DNA of 64,000 nucleotides from Jackrogersella multiformis (GCA_902806575.1 CADCXD010000005.1:1798001-1862000); one strand, 5' to 3'; shown: positions 1 to 12,694, counted from the stretch's first letter. Notes: generated from the letters alone by a model not told the origin. Made by a program: numbers and translations.

Positions 1-1277
1 TAGAAATGAATGAATGAATAACAGCAAGCATATTCTTCGAACTTCGTTTTAATTACGAACCTTCACTAGACTCGATTTATCTGCGATAGCGTATTCCTAC
101 ACATTAATTCCGTTTGATTTGCCTCGCGAGCATTTCTAGGGGTAAAATCGTGGGTCTTGCTCGCGATGATTTAGAGCATTATAAGAAGATCAAGCAATCT
201 AGTGCCGTGACGAAATTCAGAACTTTCCGTCTATGAATCCATTCCTTGGGGTTTTCTTTTCGCAATTATGGTTTGTATTTTCGCCATAATCATCGTTTTA
301 GTTTCCCCCTTTTTTTCATCGTATCCCCAGTTTGAAAACAGGACTGGTTTTCCCCTTTCGCCTTACCAATTTCCAAAATAAAGGATATCTACGAACGCTA
401 GACAACTTTCCATTTGCTTAGGCTTTCAGATTATTCGTTCCATCAGAAAGGTTAGGTGCGTTGCTTGCCCTTGTTACCTTATATCTTAACTGCTCGGGCA
501 TTTAACTGACTATCCTCTCTAGGTGTGCCCTGGAGAGCCATATCCCTAGCCAAGTTACACGATACCGAGTGTATTCCAAACTTCTACCAGAAACATCCTC
601 CGCGATATATAACAGCCGTAATAGTGTAGAGATAACTCGAGGCCTCGAAATGGAACTAGGATAGTAGTGCAGTGGCCGAGGGGAAGGGAACCTTAATCAG
701 CACGAATTACACAAAGGTCCATGACAGCTTGGTTCATAAATGCTCGATTAAAGTGATTTAAATGGTAGAAAGAAGAACAAGTAAGAAGAGAGGATATTTT
801 TGCTCCAGGACCAGAGTCCTTCGAGTTTTGACCACTCTCGACAAGGGAACACTATAGAGCAAGGGCCTTGAATTCAATATTACATTCGCTTCTTCACGTA
901 TACTATTTTAACTACTGTTCTCTCCTAGCATTGTATTCTGTTTACTCCCCATTTTTCTAGAGATCCTGCGTAGTGTTTCATAGGGCTTCCCACAGACCAC
1001 AATGCCTTCCAGCCTACCGCTACCAAAACGCGTCGAAGATACCAACAAGACCTCGTCATTACGAAAGCATTTGATTTATATTCCAGGTAAATTTAATAAA
1101 AAAAACACAAATTCTACAATCCAGCTGGGCTGGTTCATGCCATTATAAAACACTAATCCACTCGATATTTACATCAACTCTAGCGTTCGCCCTTCCCCCT
1201 CGCACGTTTAGATTCCCCGAAACTCCATCTTCAACGATGCAGCTGTCCGTCACTCAACCCCGAGTCTTCAAAATCTA
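1..1277. other. Intergenic, no gene seen
   Basis: I find no supported coding region, tRNA-like fold or repeat array here. It is AT-rich non-coding sequence that abuts the stop codon of the BOR1-type gene, so its right end should contain that gene's 3' UTR. Confidence 0.6.
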
Positions 1278-3664
1278 CTAATTCCCCTCTCCTCCCGCGC
1301 TCCGGCTCGCCTGGCCTCTCCTGCTGACGCCCAGCCGGCTCATCTCGATGCCCACGTCTTCCACGGCGCGGCCGCGCCCCTCCTCGGCCAGGACCTCCTC
1401 GCTCTTCCTCCTCGCGCCGCCGTCGCCTCTGGCGCTAGCCGGCCGCGCGACGCTCCCGCTCTCCGTCGAGCTTCCCTCGACAACGCCGCCGCCCTCCTGA
1501 GCAGCAGCAGCCGGCGCGGCGTACGAGCCGCCCGCGCCCTCCATCGTGAACGGGCTGGCGGTCGGCGCGTCGAGGATGCTCAGCTCGTGGGGGGTGAAGA
1601 CCCTGGGCAGGACCAGCGCGCGCACGGGTATGAGGGCGAGGATGACGACGGGGAAGCCGACGGCGGCCACGGTCTGGGTGATGGCGAAGGTGGCGGCGAA
1701 GGCGGCGACCTCGACGGCGACGAAGGCCCAGACGGCGGCGCGGCGCGGGACCCGGGCGAGGGGGTGGCCGCCGGGCGTCAGGGCGCGGTCCCGCAGGAGG
1801 AACAGGAGCTTCGCGGTGATGCCGTTGGCCTCGAGGGCCTGGTACCCCATGATGAAGAACAGGCCGGCGAGCACGGCCTGCGGGATGAGGTGCAGGACCA
1901 CGAGCAGCGGGCCCGTCATGGTGCCGAGGGTGAGCAGCCCCTGCGCCAGGTTCGAGACGCGCTGCTCGACGACGTGCGTGCGCTTGAGCACGTAGTGGCC
2001 TTTGGCCTCGCCGTTGGTCTCTTCGGTGTCGGCTTCGACTTTGGTCACGCAGAGCGATTCGGTATGGAATGGGGCTTGGGGGATCAGTCCGTTGGGGAAG
2101 GGCAGCCCGAGGATGCCGGCCACGCCTGTTGTGAGTCCCAGGAGGAAGAGGTCCCAGTGGAAGCCTGCAGGCTTGCGGAGGGGGAACTCGGTTCCTTGTG
2201 CGATGAGGGACGACACTGTTTTTCTGCGTAAGTTTGCCAATCCAAAATAGATGGATACTCATTGGTTGGCGCCTAAACCGAGAAAGGAGGAAAATATAGA
2301 CTCGAACGTACCGTTGTGGTCGAAATAGAACAGAATTGTAAGCAATACGGCAAACGGGATGGCGATAAACACGTCTCCAACATCGATATCCCAAAATTGA
2401 ACAAGCCAACCCCTATCGGCAGTAGGAAAGAAAGGGGCGCTGGTAGGCAGCTTCTCGAGCTCGACCGTCTTCATGCGGCCGAGGTACACGAACCCGGTGA
2501 AGAAGATGACGGTAAGCGGGGTGCCGTAGTCCTTGAGAAACACCCTGACTGGATGCCGGAACAGCGGGCTCTCGCCCAGCTCGCCGCATGCGTATGCGAT
2601 CATGAAGACGAGTAGAGCCACCATGACCGACAGGTAAAAGGGCGAGTCGTCGCCAAAGCGCTCGAGTACCTGAATGCCCTTCTGGAGGTAGATGAAGGCG
2701 ACGTAGAAGCCGAAAATGTCACATGGGAACCGCGTAACATACCGCAGCCAGTTGCAGGAATTGGTGACGGCGAGGACCCAGTGGAACACGAGGGACCATA
2801 TTCCAATCCAGCACATAAAGGCTAGGTAGTTGGTTCCGGTAGGCGACATGATGTCGTAGACCGTGCTAGCCATTCTTCTTGTTAGACATGATAATACTAG
2901 AATACCAGTAAAGTACCTAGTTAGAATTGAAACATACTAGTTAAACACCGTGATGGGACCCGTAACCCCCACAATGACCAACGGTTGACACGCAAATATA
3001 GCGAACACCACCGCGCCGAGAACCGACGCCAACAACACCTCGTTCACGCCGTATTGCATATTTGTCTTGGTGAACATATCGAGCGAGAAAGCCAAAGCCG
3101 GCAGGATACTGCAATCAAAGATTTAGTTACCTAGGTAGTCTCTCCCCTATGCAATAAGAGCATATACAGATTCGCAAGCAGACGTCGACTAAGACCCTAG
3201 AATCCCAAAGCTATGTGGTACCAGTAGATAGAGACGCAATCTACGGCAGCCGAGCACAGAGAAACAATAAGAAAAGGGGCTTGCTCGTACTTAGCAAAAT
3301 ACATGTACACCGTCGACGGCACGACACGGTAATCCCAAGCGTCGCTCCAGTCGCTCCAGTAGTACGGCGCACGGCGGCGCACGTCGTTGACCATGCCGCG
3401 GAAGAAGTGTATCTTCCACCAGCCGTCGAGCTCGTAGCCGCCGCGCTGTCGTTCCACGGCGTGGCTGCTGTGGTGGTTGGTAGCACTGGCAGCAGCAGCA
3501 CTACGCGGTGTCAGCAGCGAGCTTGCCCAACGCCGGATATTCCCGCTCGGCGACGGGCCAGCCCCGGCCCCAGCTCCCCCTCCGGGCTCGGCCGCGCCGC
3601 CGCGACTGCCCCCGGAGGAGTGCATCGCCGTCGGCAAGGTCAGCGAGTCGGCGGTCTGAGACAT
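1278..3664 (-). CDS. BOR1: BOR1-type borate/bicarbonate anion exporter
   Basis: Four exons, 3664..3291, 3108..2938, 2865..2312 and 2215..1278, join in frame to 678 aa; introns are 182, 72 and 96 nt. The second exon is too short to stand out alone, but it supplies the conserved segment beginning ILPALAFSLDM and ending GVTGPITVFNY. The third junction restores FYFDHN-V-SSLIAQG, and FPNGLIPQAPFHT follows. These are hallmarks of the fungal branch of the SLC4-like HCO3-/borate transporter family (yeast Bor1), a multi-pass plasma-membrane protein exporting borate. The N-terminal ~100 residues are Ser/Gly/Ala-rich and low complexity. The C-terminal ~100 residues are a hydrophilic Ser/Arg/Glu-rich tail, probably cytosolic. 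The last exon is much richer in G+C than the earlier ones. The start at MSQTAD is the first in-frame Met. Yeast Bor1 is somewhat shorter, the difference lying mainly in the two tails. Confidence 0.93.
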
Positions 3665-4509
3665 GGCTGGCGGTATAAGTTAATGTCCAATCTTCACCGA
3701 CAAGAACAAATTAATCCCTATCGAAATCAAGACTTCATCCGTATAAATCGATACGCAAAGTATATATAGGTAGCTTGATCGGTGTGTGTACGTATATTAC
3801 TCAACCAAAGAATTGATCGATCCAAGAGTCTCTATAAGCCAAAATTAAATAATGCCAATCTCGAGTAACATATTAGGGATGCGTCGGGTATTGCCCAACT
3901 GCCACGATTCACGAGCAACTCAATGTTTCTTCATGAAGAGGAATCGTTAAAACTAATACCTACCTAGGTTGGTAGGTACTAATAGTTTATCCTAGACCGG
4001 CGGTGTATTTTAAAACTCTACAATTAGCTAATCGAAGATGTATGCTAAAAACCTTGGAACCCTGACGTAGCGCTGGTTTAGTTCCCTGGTTCCATCCGTG
4101 CCGAGTCGTTTCCCCACAAGGATCGGGAACCGAGCACGTACCTAGCACCTGGGCAAGGAACGCGATGAAGCCGCTGGGCCGCAACCGGGGTTGGAACTTG
4201 GCAAGGTGGGTAGGAAACGGCTTTTGTGAGCAAAACGAGGCAGCGAACATGCGTCATCGGCACATTCATTAAAACTGTGTTTAACGTACAAGGTCTAGTG
4301 CCTTTTTGCGACTATGGGACTCCTATCTGGTATTGTACAATATATGCAGTATGTGCAGGTCGCGGCAAGATAGTGCGTTTTTTTCTTCTCCATCTCGTTA
4401 GTAATAGAACATACACCGAATGAGTTGAGAGCTTTAAGTCGTCATAAATCGCGACGATAGCCCTCGACAACTCCCGGTCGATGATATGAGGTTGTATTTA
4501 CAAATGTCA
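3665..4509. other. Intergenic between BOR1 and YTA12 genes
   Basis: No gene is supported. The left part should hold the BOR1 promoter, and the right end the 3' UTR of the downstream AAA protease gene. Short ORFs here lack a family signature. A CCTA/TAGG-rich patch lies near 3958-3980. Confidence 0.55.
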
Positions 4510-7374
4510 TTACCTCTTATCCTCGCCCTTAACATCCCTGAATAGTGCAGGGTTTGAAGGAGGTTCGGGGGTATCAGGGAGCCCTGGTACTGATGACGGC
4601 GGAGGCGCCGGCGCCGGCGCTAGCGGCGTCGGGTTAGCCTCACTACCGAAATACTTAGTAAAGTCGTCTCTGTCGTCAAATGGTCGAGGACCTAATAGCC
4701 GGATCATGTCGTCCCGAACCAACACCTCCTTTTTTAATAACTCCTCCGCGATAATGCCTACCTCCTTCTTCTTCTCTATTAAGAGATCTTTGCACTTCTT
4801 GTATGCCTGTTCAACAATACGTCTCACTTCCGCATCGATAACTTGGCCCGTCCCCTCCGAGAAAGGCTTATAGACCCTGCTGTCATCATTCCGGAAATGA
4901 AGCGGTCCAACTTTGTCTGACATGCCCCACTGTGTTACCATGGCCGTCGCCATTCGAGTCACCTTATCAAAGTCGTCACTGGCACCTGTTGTCACCGTGG
5001 TAAAATGGAGCTCTTCCGAGATCCGGCCTCCCAATGTCATGGCCATCCGGTCCATTAATTGTTCAGAGCTCATTAGGTACGCATCTCCTGGTAGATATTG
5101 TGCGTACCCCAGACCTTTACCTCGAGGTATGATGGAAACTTTCAGGAGCGGGTCGGCATATCTAAAGTACCAACCGCAGATAGCATGTCCTGCTTCGTGA
5201 TAGGCCACGGTCTTTTTCTCTTTTGGATTTAGGACAAGAGACTTGCGCTCGAGACCGCCAACAACACGTTCGATAGCTTGCTCAAAGTGCAATAATGTGA
5301 CTGTAGCAGCATTGGTCCTCGCGGCTACTAACGGTTAGTGAATTATTTCAAAGTCAAGAGATAGATGGATGGACATACCGATGAGGGCGGCCTCATTCAC
5401 ACAATTTGCAATGTCAGCACCGGCGAAGCCTGGTGTCAGAGACGCGAGCCGGCCGCTTAGATATTCGGGCTCCTCGGTGGTTATAATCTTCTTGAGGTAG
5501 ACTTTGAAGATGTCTTGTCGTCCTTTCATCGTTGGGGCGTCAATGTTGATGTGTCGGTCAAATCGACCAGGTCGCATCAAGGCCTTATCTAGGATATCTA
5601 CTCGATTGGTACCGGCGAGGACGACGATTTGATCGGTGGTATTGAAGCCGTCCATCTCTGTGAGTATTTGGTTGAGCGTGGCTTCTCGTTCATCGTTACC
5701 TCCGAACCGCTGCCCCTCTGAACGAGATCTACCGATGGCGTCAATCTCATCAATAAAGATGATGCATGGAGTATTTTTTCTTGCCGTGGCGAAAAGGTCC
5801 CTGACTCTAGACGCACCAACACCAACAAACATCTCGACGAACTCCGAGCCGCTCACGCTAAAGAAAGGTACCCCTGATTCGCCGGCGGTGGCTTTCGCAA
5901 GCAATGTCTTACCTGTTCCGGGGGGTCCAGCAAGAATTGCGCCGCGCGGAATTTTTGCGCCGAGTCTCTGGAATTTTTCTGGCTTTTGGAGGAAGCTGAC
6001 GAACTCCATGATCTCTTGTTTAGCTTCGTCCATGCCGGCGACATCTGAGAATTTGACCTTAATCGCCGTTTCATGACTAAAACGCTTCGCCTTGCTCTTA
6101 CCAAACCCAAAAATACCGTTCGATCCGCTCGATCCTCCAGGACCACGTCGACTAGCCCAGATGAGCAGGCCGACAAGCATGGCCGTGGGTCCAAACGCTA
6201 TCAAGAGGTTTAGGAATGGACTTTCAGGCGCATAGCTCACTGGTATCCTCTCGCTACTAGGAATTTCAAGCTCATCCTGGGCCTCATCTAATCGCCTCTC
6301 AAAACCTTCGACCGAGGCAATAGAGAAGTAGTAGCTAAAACCAGGACGGGTCGCAATTGAATCGGGATACATAGACTGGGTCGCGTCCCGGTTGAGCTCG
6401 ATGTGGACTCGATGGCCTTGAATGACCACCTTTTCAATGAGACCCTTCTCCAGAAAATTCCTCCTCATCTCCTGCCATGTGATTTCTCGGCCACTCTCCT
6501 CGAATAAGGAGTTGTAAAGCCAAAAAGCGATGGCCGAACCCACAATCGTTGTCATCCAGTCGTTCCCCTTCATGGGATTGGTATTGATTTCGGGTTTCGG
6601 GGGAGGCTTCTTGTTTGAGTTATTCGGATTAAACCCAGTAAAGCCTTTCTTACTCTCGTTGGGCTTCTGCTGGCTATCTTGTTGACGTTGCTGTTCTTGC
6701 GAAACTTTTTCTGCCTCTTGAGACTCTTTTGACGAAGATTTGGGGCCCTCGCTGCGCTTGAGGTTTTGGAGAGAATGGTCGTTAAGCCTCTTGACTAAGG
6801 CGTTAGAAGCCTTGAATATTCTACCTGTATCGGCAAGGGTAACTGTCCCACTCTTATATTTATAGATTAAATCCAACAATGAATCCGGTACTCCTGTTAC
6901 TTTCACTGAACGGAGTAGCTCCTCCTCTACTCTGAAAGGTCCAGATCCAAGAACCTCTGTGAGTACTTTATAGTCCTCATCACTAAGGTACACCCAGCCC
7001 TCAGGTAACGGCTTCCTTTCTACCTTTTCTGCACCGGATGCTGCTGGTGCATTGTCCTCGGTAGGACCCGGTGACTTAGAACTTTGCATCTGTGGCTTAG
7101 AGTTGGGGCCTTTTGGTGGAGGTGCACCATTCCGACCAGCCTTTCCGTTGCCGTTGCCGTTGCCGTTGCCATTGGAGTGTTTGGGATTCTTGTCGGCATA
7201 GTATCGAGGTCGCTGGGCAGCCCAGGCAGAATGCGACGTACGTAGGAGACGAGATGTCCGAATACTTGAGCGGGTAGAGGCGCTGAGCGATATACTAGCG
7301 ATACGCGCAAGGCCGCTCGACTGCCGTAGTATGCCTGACATGCCGGGCAACTCCAGAAGCTTGTAGCCGGACAA
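4510..7374 (-). CDS. YTA12: Mitochondrial m-AAA protease subunit YTA12/RCA1
   Basis: Two exons, 7374..5379 and 5324..4510, give 936 aa. This is an inner-membrane, matrix-facing ATP-dependent zinc metalloprotease that degrades misfolded membrane proteins and helps assemble respiratory complexes, normally with Afg3. Visible parts: an Arg/Ser-rich mitochondrial presequence (residues 1-60); a GN-repeat linker; TM1 (~271-290); the intermembrane-space FtsH_ext region; TM2 (~388-407); Walker A GPPGTGKT (~481); Walker B IIFIDEIDAIG (~536); the SRH segment MRPGRFDRH (~598); and the zinc site HEAGH (~705). The C-terminal tail is Pro/Ala-rich. YTA12 is preferred over AFG3 because of the long N-terminal domain and overall length. 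The start could instead be the second Met, 11 codons in (MSGILRQ), which also makes a good presequence. The 54-nt intron ends in tandem TAGTAG acceptors; I used the second one, which yields the conserved ALIAAR. Confidence 0.95.
7145..7168. repeat. Hexamer repeat in YTA12 coding region
   Basis: Four CCGTTG units in tandem, read on the minus strand as alternating Gly-Asn codons between the presequence and the folded part of the YTA12 protein. Length polymorphism would be in frame. Confidence 0.85.
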
Positions 7375-8038
7375 TCCAGATGATTATCGAGGGGTGCGAG
7401 GGGTGCGGAGGGTACGGAGGGTACGAAGGGTGCGGAGGATTAGGAAATTGTCGAGTGCCGTGCTATCTCGTGGGAGACATAGGCGACAACCGCCAATATC
7501 GGCGAGGGGGAGATGCGTTGGCTAAAACCCGACTGCAGTTGGCGTCGGGAGTTTCACTTTGGTAGTGTTGAGTGAGGTTAAGAAATTGATTTCGCCTCGC
7601 GCTGACGGAAAGATTGAGATGGTGATCATTCGAAAGCTTCTGCCCCACCGATCTAACCGCAAGACTATTAGCGGCTATGAGCTAAGGTAACCAGGCTACC
7701 TAGGTACGTACCTATGTGGCTCCTCGCTGATTAATTAAGAATAGCACGTGACTTTCGGGGATATCGGGCTTTTTAACAAGGCACATAGGCTTTTATAGGT
7801 TCATCCATGGATTTCTGACAGCCCTGGAGCTTCACCCAACTAAAAAATACCTACCTCCTAGGGGTAGGTACCTCCTCTTTTCCCGACACCGATAGATAAT
7901 AGGCCCAGTGTCAATTCAAGGGGCAATCATGTCACAATATCTTATCTTCTCAAACAATATCAAATTCTTGATGACCAATTAAACGTTAGACGGGGGGGTA
8001 TATAAGGAATAAGAATACAGTAATAACACAAACTCCAC
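7375..8038. other. Intergenic, YTA12 promoter side
   Basis: No gene is supported. Immediately upstream of the YTA12 start is a G-rich degenerate tandem of GGTGCGGAGGGTACGA-like units (about 7385-7440). One exact TACCTAGGTA palindrome lies at 7697-7706, next to further CCTA/GGTA runs around 7848-7872. Confidence 0.5.
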
Positions 8039-9630
8039 TCAAGCCGGCCCAGAAGCATTGCCAAAGACATGAGACTTGTTAGGGTCGGGCGCAGGCCACA
8101 ACCGGGACTCTTCGTCCCGGCTGTCCAGATACATGCTATTCTCGCTCAGTGTGGACATGTCATACGATTCATCTTCCATTCCTATGTTCCGGCGCTTGAG
8201 GTTCTGCCTCTCGATGTTCTTCTGCTCGACCGTGTTGATCACCCTGTCGCTGTCCGGCCCAGATAACGCCCCGGAACTCTTGCGCCGGGAGGCTAGGAGC
8301 ACAGGGAGGAGACGGGTGAAAAACGGTCGGACTGCCGGGACCGAGGCGCATACGATGCCAAAATTTACTTCGATGAAGCAGAGTATCACTATGATGTCCG
8401 TTATCAGCGTTGAATTCAGAAGTGGCGAGAGAACTCGGTAGAATATCGTGCTCCGAAATAATATATAAGGAGTAACAACTATAGCGTATACTCACTATCA
8501 GGCACCGCATCCCAGTCATAATCTTCACTCGCTTCTAGAACAGGTATATAGGTAACTCGTTTGAGAGCAACGCAGCATACACTGGATACTAGTTAGTAAG
8601 GCTGAATTGCTTTCACAGCGTTGGAAGGCCGTGACGTACACGATACCTGTCGCGAAGAGCAAGATTACGGACACCTTCTGTCTAATAGGGAGCTGCATTC
8701 GAATGACCAACGGGATTGGCAATAACAGAATGATGATGTCGATTCCGATATCTGCTATATGTGAGCCACCTTGTGCAAATGCAGAGAATCACTTATGGCA
8801 TACTACAAATATGTTAGCCCCCGTACAAGGTCTTAGAACAGGGTATTCTTCCTGCTTACCTTAAGCTACTAAGAGTTATGTAGGCGGGATACGAGTCGTA
8901 GCACTCTGCCTCCAGGCTCTCATCAATAATACCCTGGAGCGGTCTACAAGCCAGCGACTCGACCAGCGCCGCGGTTATCGAATAGCAGGCGATGATACCG
9001 ATGCAAGTGTAACAAGTCCAACGAAACCACATGTGCGGTGCGAGCCTTAGATATAAGACTAGCATAGACATCTTGGCGAAGCTGACGCTGAAGATGAAGC
9101 TAAGATACGCCAGAAGGCCATACTAAGATCACCATTAGCTCCTAGGTAGGGTGATGGTGTATGGAGAAAGAGCGTATTACCAAGCGTTCGCCAATATGAT
9201 ACGTATCTTGCAGAATATCCCAGACGTGATATGTGAGGCCGTGGTCGATATCTATCGAAGCGATCAAGTTAGAAATAGTCACAAGCCATCCGCTTATTTT
9301 AAAAATGACCGGGTAGGTATATACCTTTCTTCACAAACACTAACATTGCAACCGAGACTATAAATGCGCTGATGACAAGCCCTTAGGTTTATATTAGTTG
9401 ATATTCTACCAGGCGTATAGCCGCGTCGCCTCGTGCTCACAATCGTCGGCTTCGAGTTTCTTTTTCAGCATAACAACCCTGGTGTAAATGCGTAGGTTCA
9501 GTGCAATGCCGGCGAGAATGGTGGTCGAAATACCAGCAGCCATTAGGGCCTCCCGCTGCGTTGGCGGATTGACTAGAGTCCGGACTTGCCCTGGTGGCGG
9601 CTCGGCATAGTAAAGCTTAATCTCACTCAT
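8039..9630 (-). CDS. Pth11-like 7TM (fungal rhodopsin-domain) membrane protein
   Basis: Seven short exons can be joined in frame to 393 aa: 9630..9441, 9381..9325, 9251..9181, 9122..8870, 8769..8647, 8588..8496 and 8433..8039. Typical family features appear in order: an N-terminal ARIYTR-like helix (here LNLRIYTRVV), the junction ADDWLVISAF, a GLTYHVWD segment, KMSMLVLYLRL, the DIIILLLPIPLVIRMQLPIRQK helix-loop, and IEVNFGIVCASVPAVRPFF before a charged cytosolic tail. Such proteins are uncharacterised plasma-membrane GPCR-like or integral proteins; a few act in surface sensing. No CFEM domain is present. Two junctions are uncertain. The fourth donor must be the weak GTAGCT at 8869 to stay in frame although a perfect GTAAGC lies 10 nt further on. 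The last intron has several possible acceptors. Confidence 0.75.
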
Positions 9631-11642
9631 CGTTAAAGGCTCGCTGTCGCTAAAAACGAGGATCCACTTGTAAGTTGAAGAAGGCTGCTAGACTAGTGTA
9701 GAGGGAGCCAAGTCTGTGGCCTTCTAAACCAGATAGGATGCGCCAGAATGCCGATATTGAACTCGAAAGCAGGTACCGGCGGTCTGGCTCAAGGGATAAC
9801 CGGTGGGTTGGCACAAGAATATTAAATCATGTCTCAAGAAAATCGTAACCTTGGCTATATGGTATGATTTGCTGGCATGCAGCAAACCGGTAGCCCGTCC
9901 AGCCAGCCGCTTCCCTCCAGGACTACTAAAGAGGCGGGATGCCATTTTCGTCAATGCCTACCTGTATTACATTTCCATATAAATCTGGTCGCTAATCTTT
10001 TTATGCATGCATGCCTAGGCATTCACAACCACTCCAGGGTTGCCTCCTACCTACCTACTACCTACCTAGGTACGTATGGTACTTCTAACTGCTAGCCCCG
10101 GCTAAAGAAATCCTTCTCCAGTCCCTCCCCAGCTCGTTGGTAGATCCCGGACTTCGAAGCTGACCAACCTTGCCGGTACCCTGGCCTTTCTTTCAAGCAG
10201 ACTTTCCGGCGGATAAAATTAGCATACAGATATAACTAATTACTAGATCTTGGTCTAAGTGATGTGTGCATCGCATTTCCCCTCGTCACAATCGGACAGG
10301 GAGCAAAAAGGCTCTTCTCCAATAGAATGATAGGTCATTGTCCCTACGCGCGGTAGACGTTGACTCTTTCCTTTTTTCGCCTTCGATCTCACCGCCAAGC
10401 GTGGCCTTGGCAGTCTAAGTGTTTATTATTGATATCGCATGCTTGCAAGGTAGCCGTGTAGGATTGGCCGTAATTCCAGGCTATCAGCAAGAGACTTTCC
10501 AATTCAGTCCAGACCGTTGCCGGTGAGATTTTGGCGTGGTGTTTCTAGGTGTTTCTTCCTGATTACCTAGGTTAATGTGTACTCGGAAAAATATTATATG
10601 CCTACCTAGGCAACCTCTCGGACAAGTTGTAAATAAGGCAACCTGACATACCTAGGTATACTAGGCGTTTTATCATTACCTAAGTAGGCATAGCATAGAG
10701 ATAGGGAAAATATAAAAACTCATCCCACGTTACTGGTATTAACCCTCGTCCTTTTACGATACTAAGGAAGAAATAAGCACTTCGTGGCTATCTAGACGGC
10801 CCAGTAAGACGGAACGTAGTAACACAAGATCACGGAGATAGTGCCTCAATGCACGTAAGATGCTTGCTTAATAGCCTGACAGGCTACATATTGGTTCATA
10901 GCCCTGCAAGCTCCAAGAGTGATGTTTGCTTACCTAATATGGTGAGAGGATGTCGTATTGGCAGAGGCCACGAAATTCCCATGTTTCGGTCTATTAAAAA
11001 CAAAACAAGCGTAACAATGTCCGTTAGCAACAGAGACAAATGACTATGGGTGAAAAACGGGAGACTTATACACGGTTCGTATGACTTAGGTGACACGGCG
11101 TTTCCTACTCTAGCCGAGCCGGGTCTGTGTCTCCCGATCTATTCATTCCATTCATTTCGCAGTGGAGGTTACCATTGAAATCGCAATCTCATAGCTGTGT
11201 TGAACCTGAGTAAAATAGGTGGTGTTATCGACAGCCTTGAAGGAGATAGGAGAAGACTCAAAATGGAGGTATGTCTATATTCTTGATTAAAGTCGTAGAT
11301 AAGCTAGCTAGATATTTTTTAGGTACGAGATTATTACAATCCGCAAAACATGCAGAATGTTCCGATCGTATACTAACCTCTAATAATTTAAGCATAATCT
11401 TTGATGACAACTTCCCGTCAGACTCTCACATCGAGCACTATATTCGTCGGACTGCACACACGGGTTGCGTAACCCCGAGATTTCATGTTTTCTGTTCACA
11501 ATACTTTAAGAGAATGCAGGCAGGTAATTAATGTGGCGTACGGTAAAACGGTCGATTCGATGGACTAGCACTCTGCAATTCGTAAGCTACGATAATGGAA
11601 CAAGCCGAGACCTCTCATGCGTGTCGGCACGGTGCATCGATT
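9631..11642. other. Intergenic, gene-free
   Basis: About 2 kb without a supported gene. It contains exact TACCTAGGTA palindromes at 10063 and 10649 and shorter CCTACCTA runs near 10040-10070. The short ORFs have no recognisable domain and no splice-linked partners. Confidence 0.5.
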
Positions 11643-12110
11643 TCATCCGACTAGGTACTGTTCGATATCCTTATCCTCCTCATCTTCCTGCAATTCCTGT
11701 AGTCTCTTCTCCTCGGCATCTAGCAGCTTCTTAATCATGGTCCTCTGTCGCTTCCGGGCCTTCTTTCCCCAATCCGCAGACGTCGTCTCCGCTTGTTCGT
11801 CGTCGTCACTGTCGTCGAGTATGCCGAGCTGCTGACCACGCAGTTCATTGGGGGTTATTTTTGCTTCTTGTTCTTCTTCCTCTCTGAATTGTTTCTCCAT
11901 CTGCCTCTCCTGGAATTTGGCGCCGAATTTGAGAGCGTAAGGCCGCAGCAGCATGTATGCGCCAACAATAATAACTAGCCTGATCCATTGCTTCGGTGTC
12001 ATGGACGTGAAGGACTCGCTGACGTTGGTGGAGAAGCGTTCTCTGACCAACGTAAAGAGCTGGCTTGTAGAATCGAATAGATGCGTGACGAGGTCTACGA
12101 GTTCCGACAT
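11643..12110 (-). CDS. PGA2: PGA2-family ER/trafficking protein
   Basis: Intronless ORF of 155 aa. The sequence matches the fungal PGA2 family (processing of Gas1 and ALP), small ER/nuclear-envelope proteins needed for maturation and trafficking of secretory cargo in yeast. Recognisable blocks are MTPKQWIRLVIIVGAY, which is the single membrane helix (about residues 37-58), LRPYALKFG just after it, the PNELRG motif, an acidic DDSDDDE stretch, the SADWGKKARKRQR basic block, and a charged C-terminal coiled region ending KDIEQYLVG. Length and order fit the family. It is divergently arranged with the histone-fold gene MHF1, 584 bp away. Confidence 0.9.
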   Translation of the reverse strand: MSELVDLVTHLFDSTSQLFTLVRERFSTNVSESFTSMTPKQWIRLVIIVGAYMLLRPYALKFGAKFQERQMEKQFREEEEQEAKITPNELRGQQLGILDDSDDDEQAETTSADWGKKARKRQRTMIKKLLDAEEKRLQELQEDEEDKDIEQYLVG

Positions 12111-12694
12111 GGTGGGCTAAGGCTTCACGTTTTCTCGTTGTCGTTGTAGTTGGTGTTTAGTTTGAATGCAGAGCAGTTCGTGGTGCGAATGTAGAGTGAG
12201 TGATGGCAGGAAAAGAAGCTAGGAGCGATGAGCAGCTATTATGGAATATTCTTAGCAAAGTGATACGTTAGTTAAAATCATTAGTATTAAGCAATTATAT
12301 CGGTACCTAGGTATTGATATACAATTGCTTAAGACAGGTTGTGAAACATTTGAAACTTTTTGAAGCTGGGAGAATGATTAATCCCAGCTCCATTGCGTGA
12401 AATAAAACGCCCAGAGAAAAAGCTTCTCGGTATTAACGCGCACGGGCCCACGTTTAAAACTACAGTGGGCCCTATCTTCAACCTTAAATGTCCTCACGCG
12501 TCTGACGTAATTTAGACGCGTTTAACTACCCTGTCTGCCTACCTAGGTACCTAGGTAGGTATCTACTAATAGGTGCTACCTAAGCTGGTAGGAGGTATTA
12601 TTAACTATCCCACTGATACTGTAACCCCTGAAACGAAACAATTGAAACGGAACCAAACATCCTTTACTACGCAGTGACAATAACTCAATCGACC
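12111..12694. promoter_or_regulatory. Shared intergenic promoter of PGA2 (-) and MHF1 (+)
   Basis: The two start codons are divergent and 584 bp apart, so both promoters must lie here. I see no obvious TATA box. Three exact TACCTAGGTA sites occur: one at 12304, and two overlapping at 12540 and 12548. Confidence 0.6.
12540..12561. repeat. Overlapping TACCTAGGTA palindromes
   Basis: Two copies of the 10-bp palindrome share their terminal TA and run into a further GGTA unit, about 135 bp before the MHF1 start codon. It is part of the window-wide family described in the findings. Confidence 0.85.

Noticed and set aside
1435..2409. Long Arg/Pro-rich frame antisense-phase to the BOR1 gene
   Set aside because: It is an alternative frame of the GC-rich BOR1 exon; the spliced transporter frame explains the region fully.
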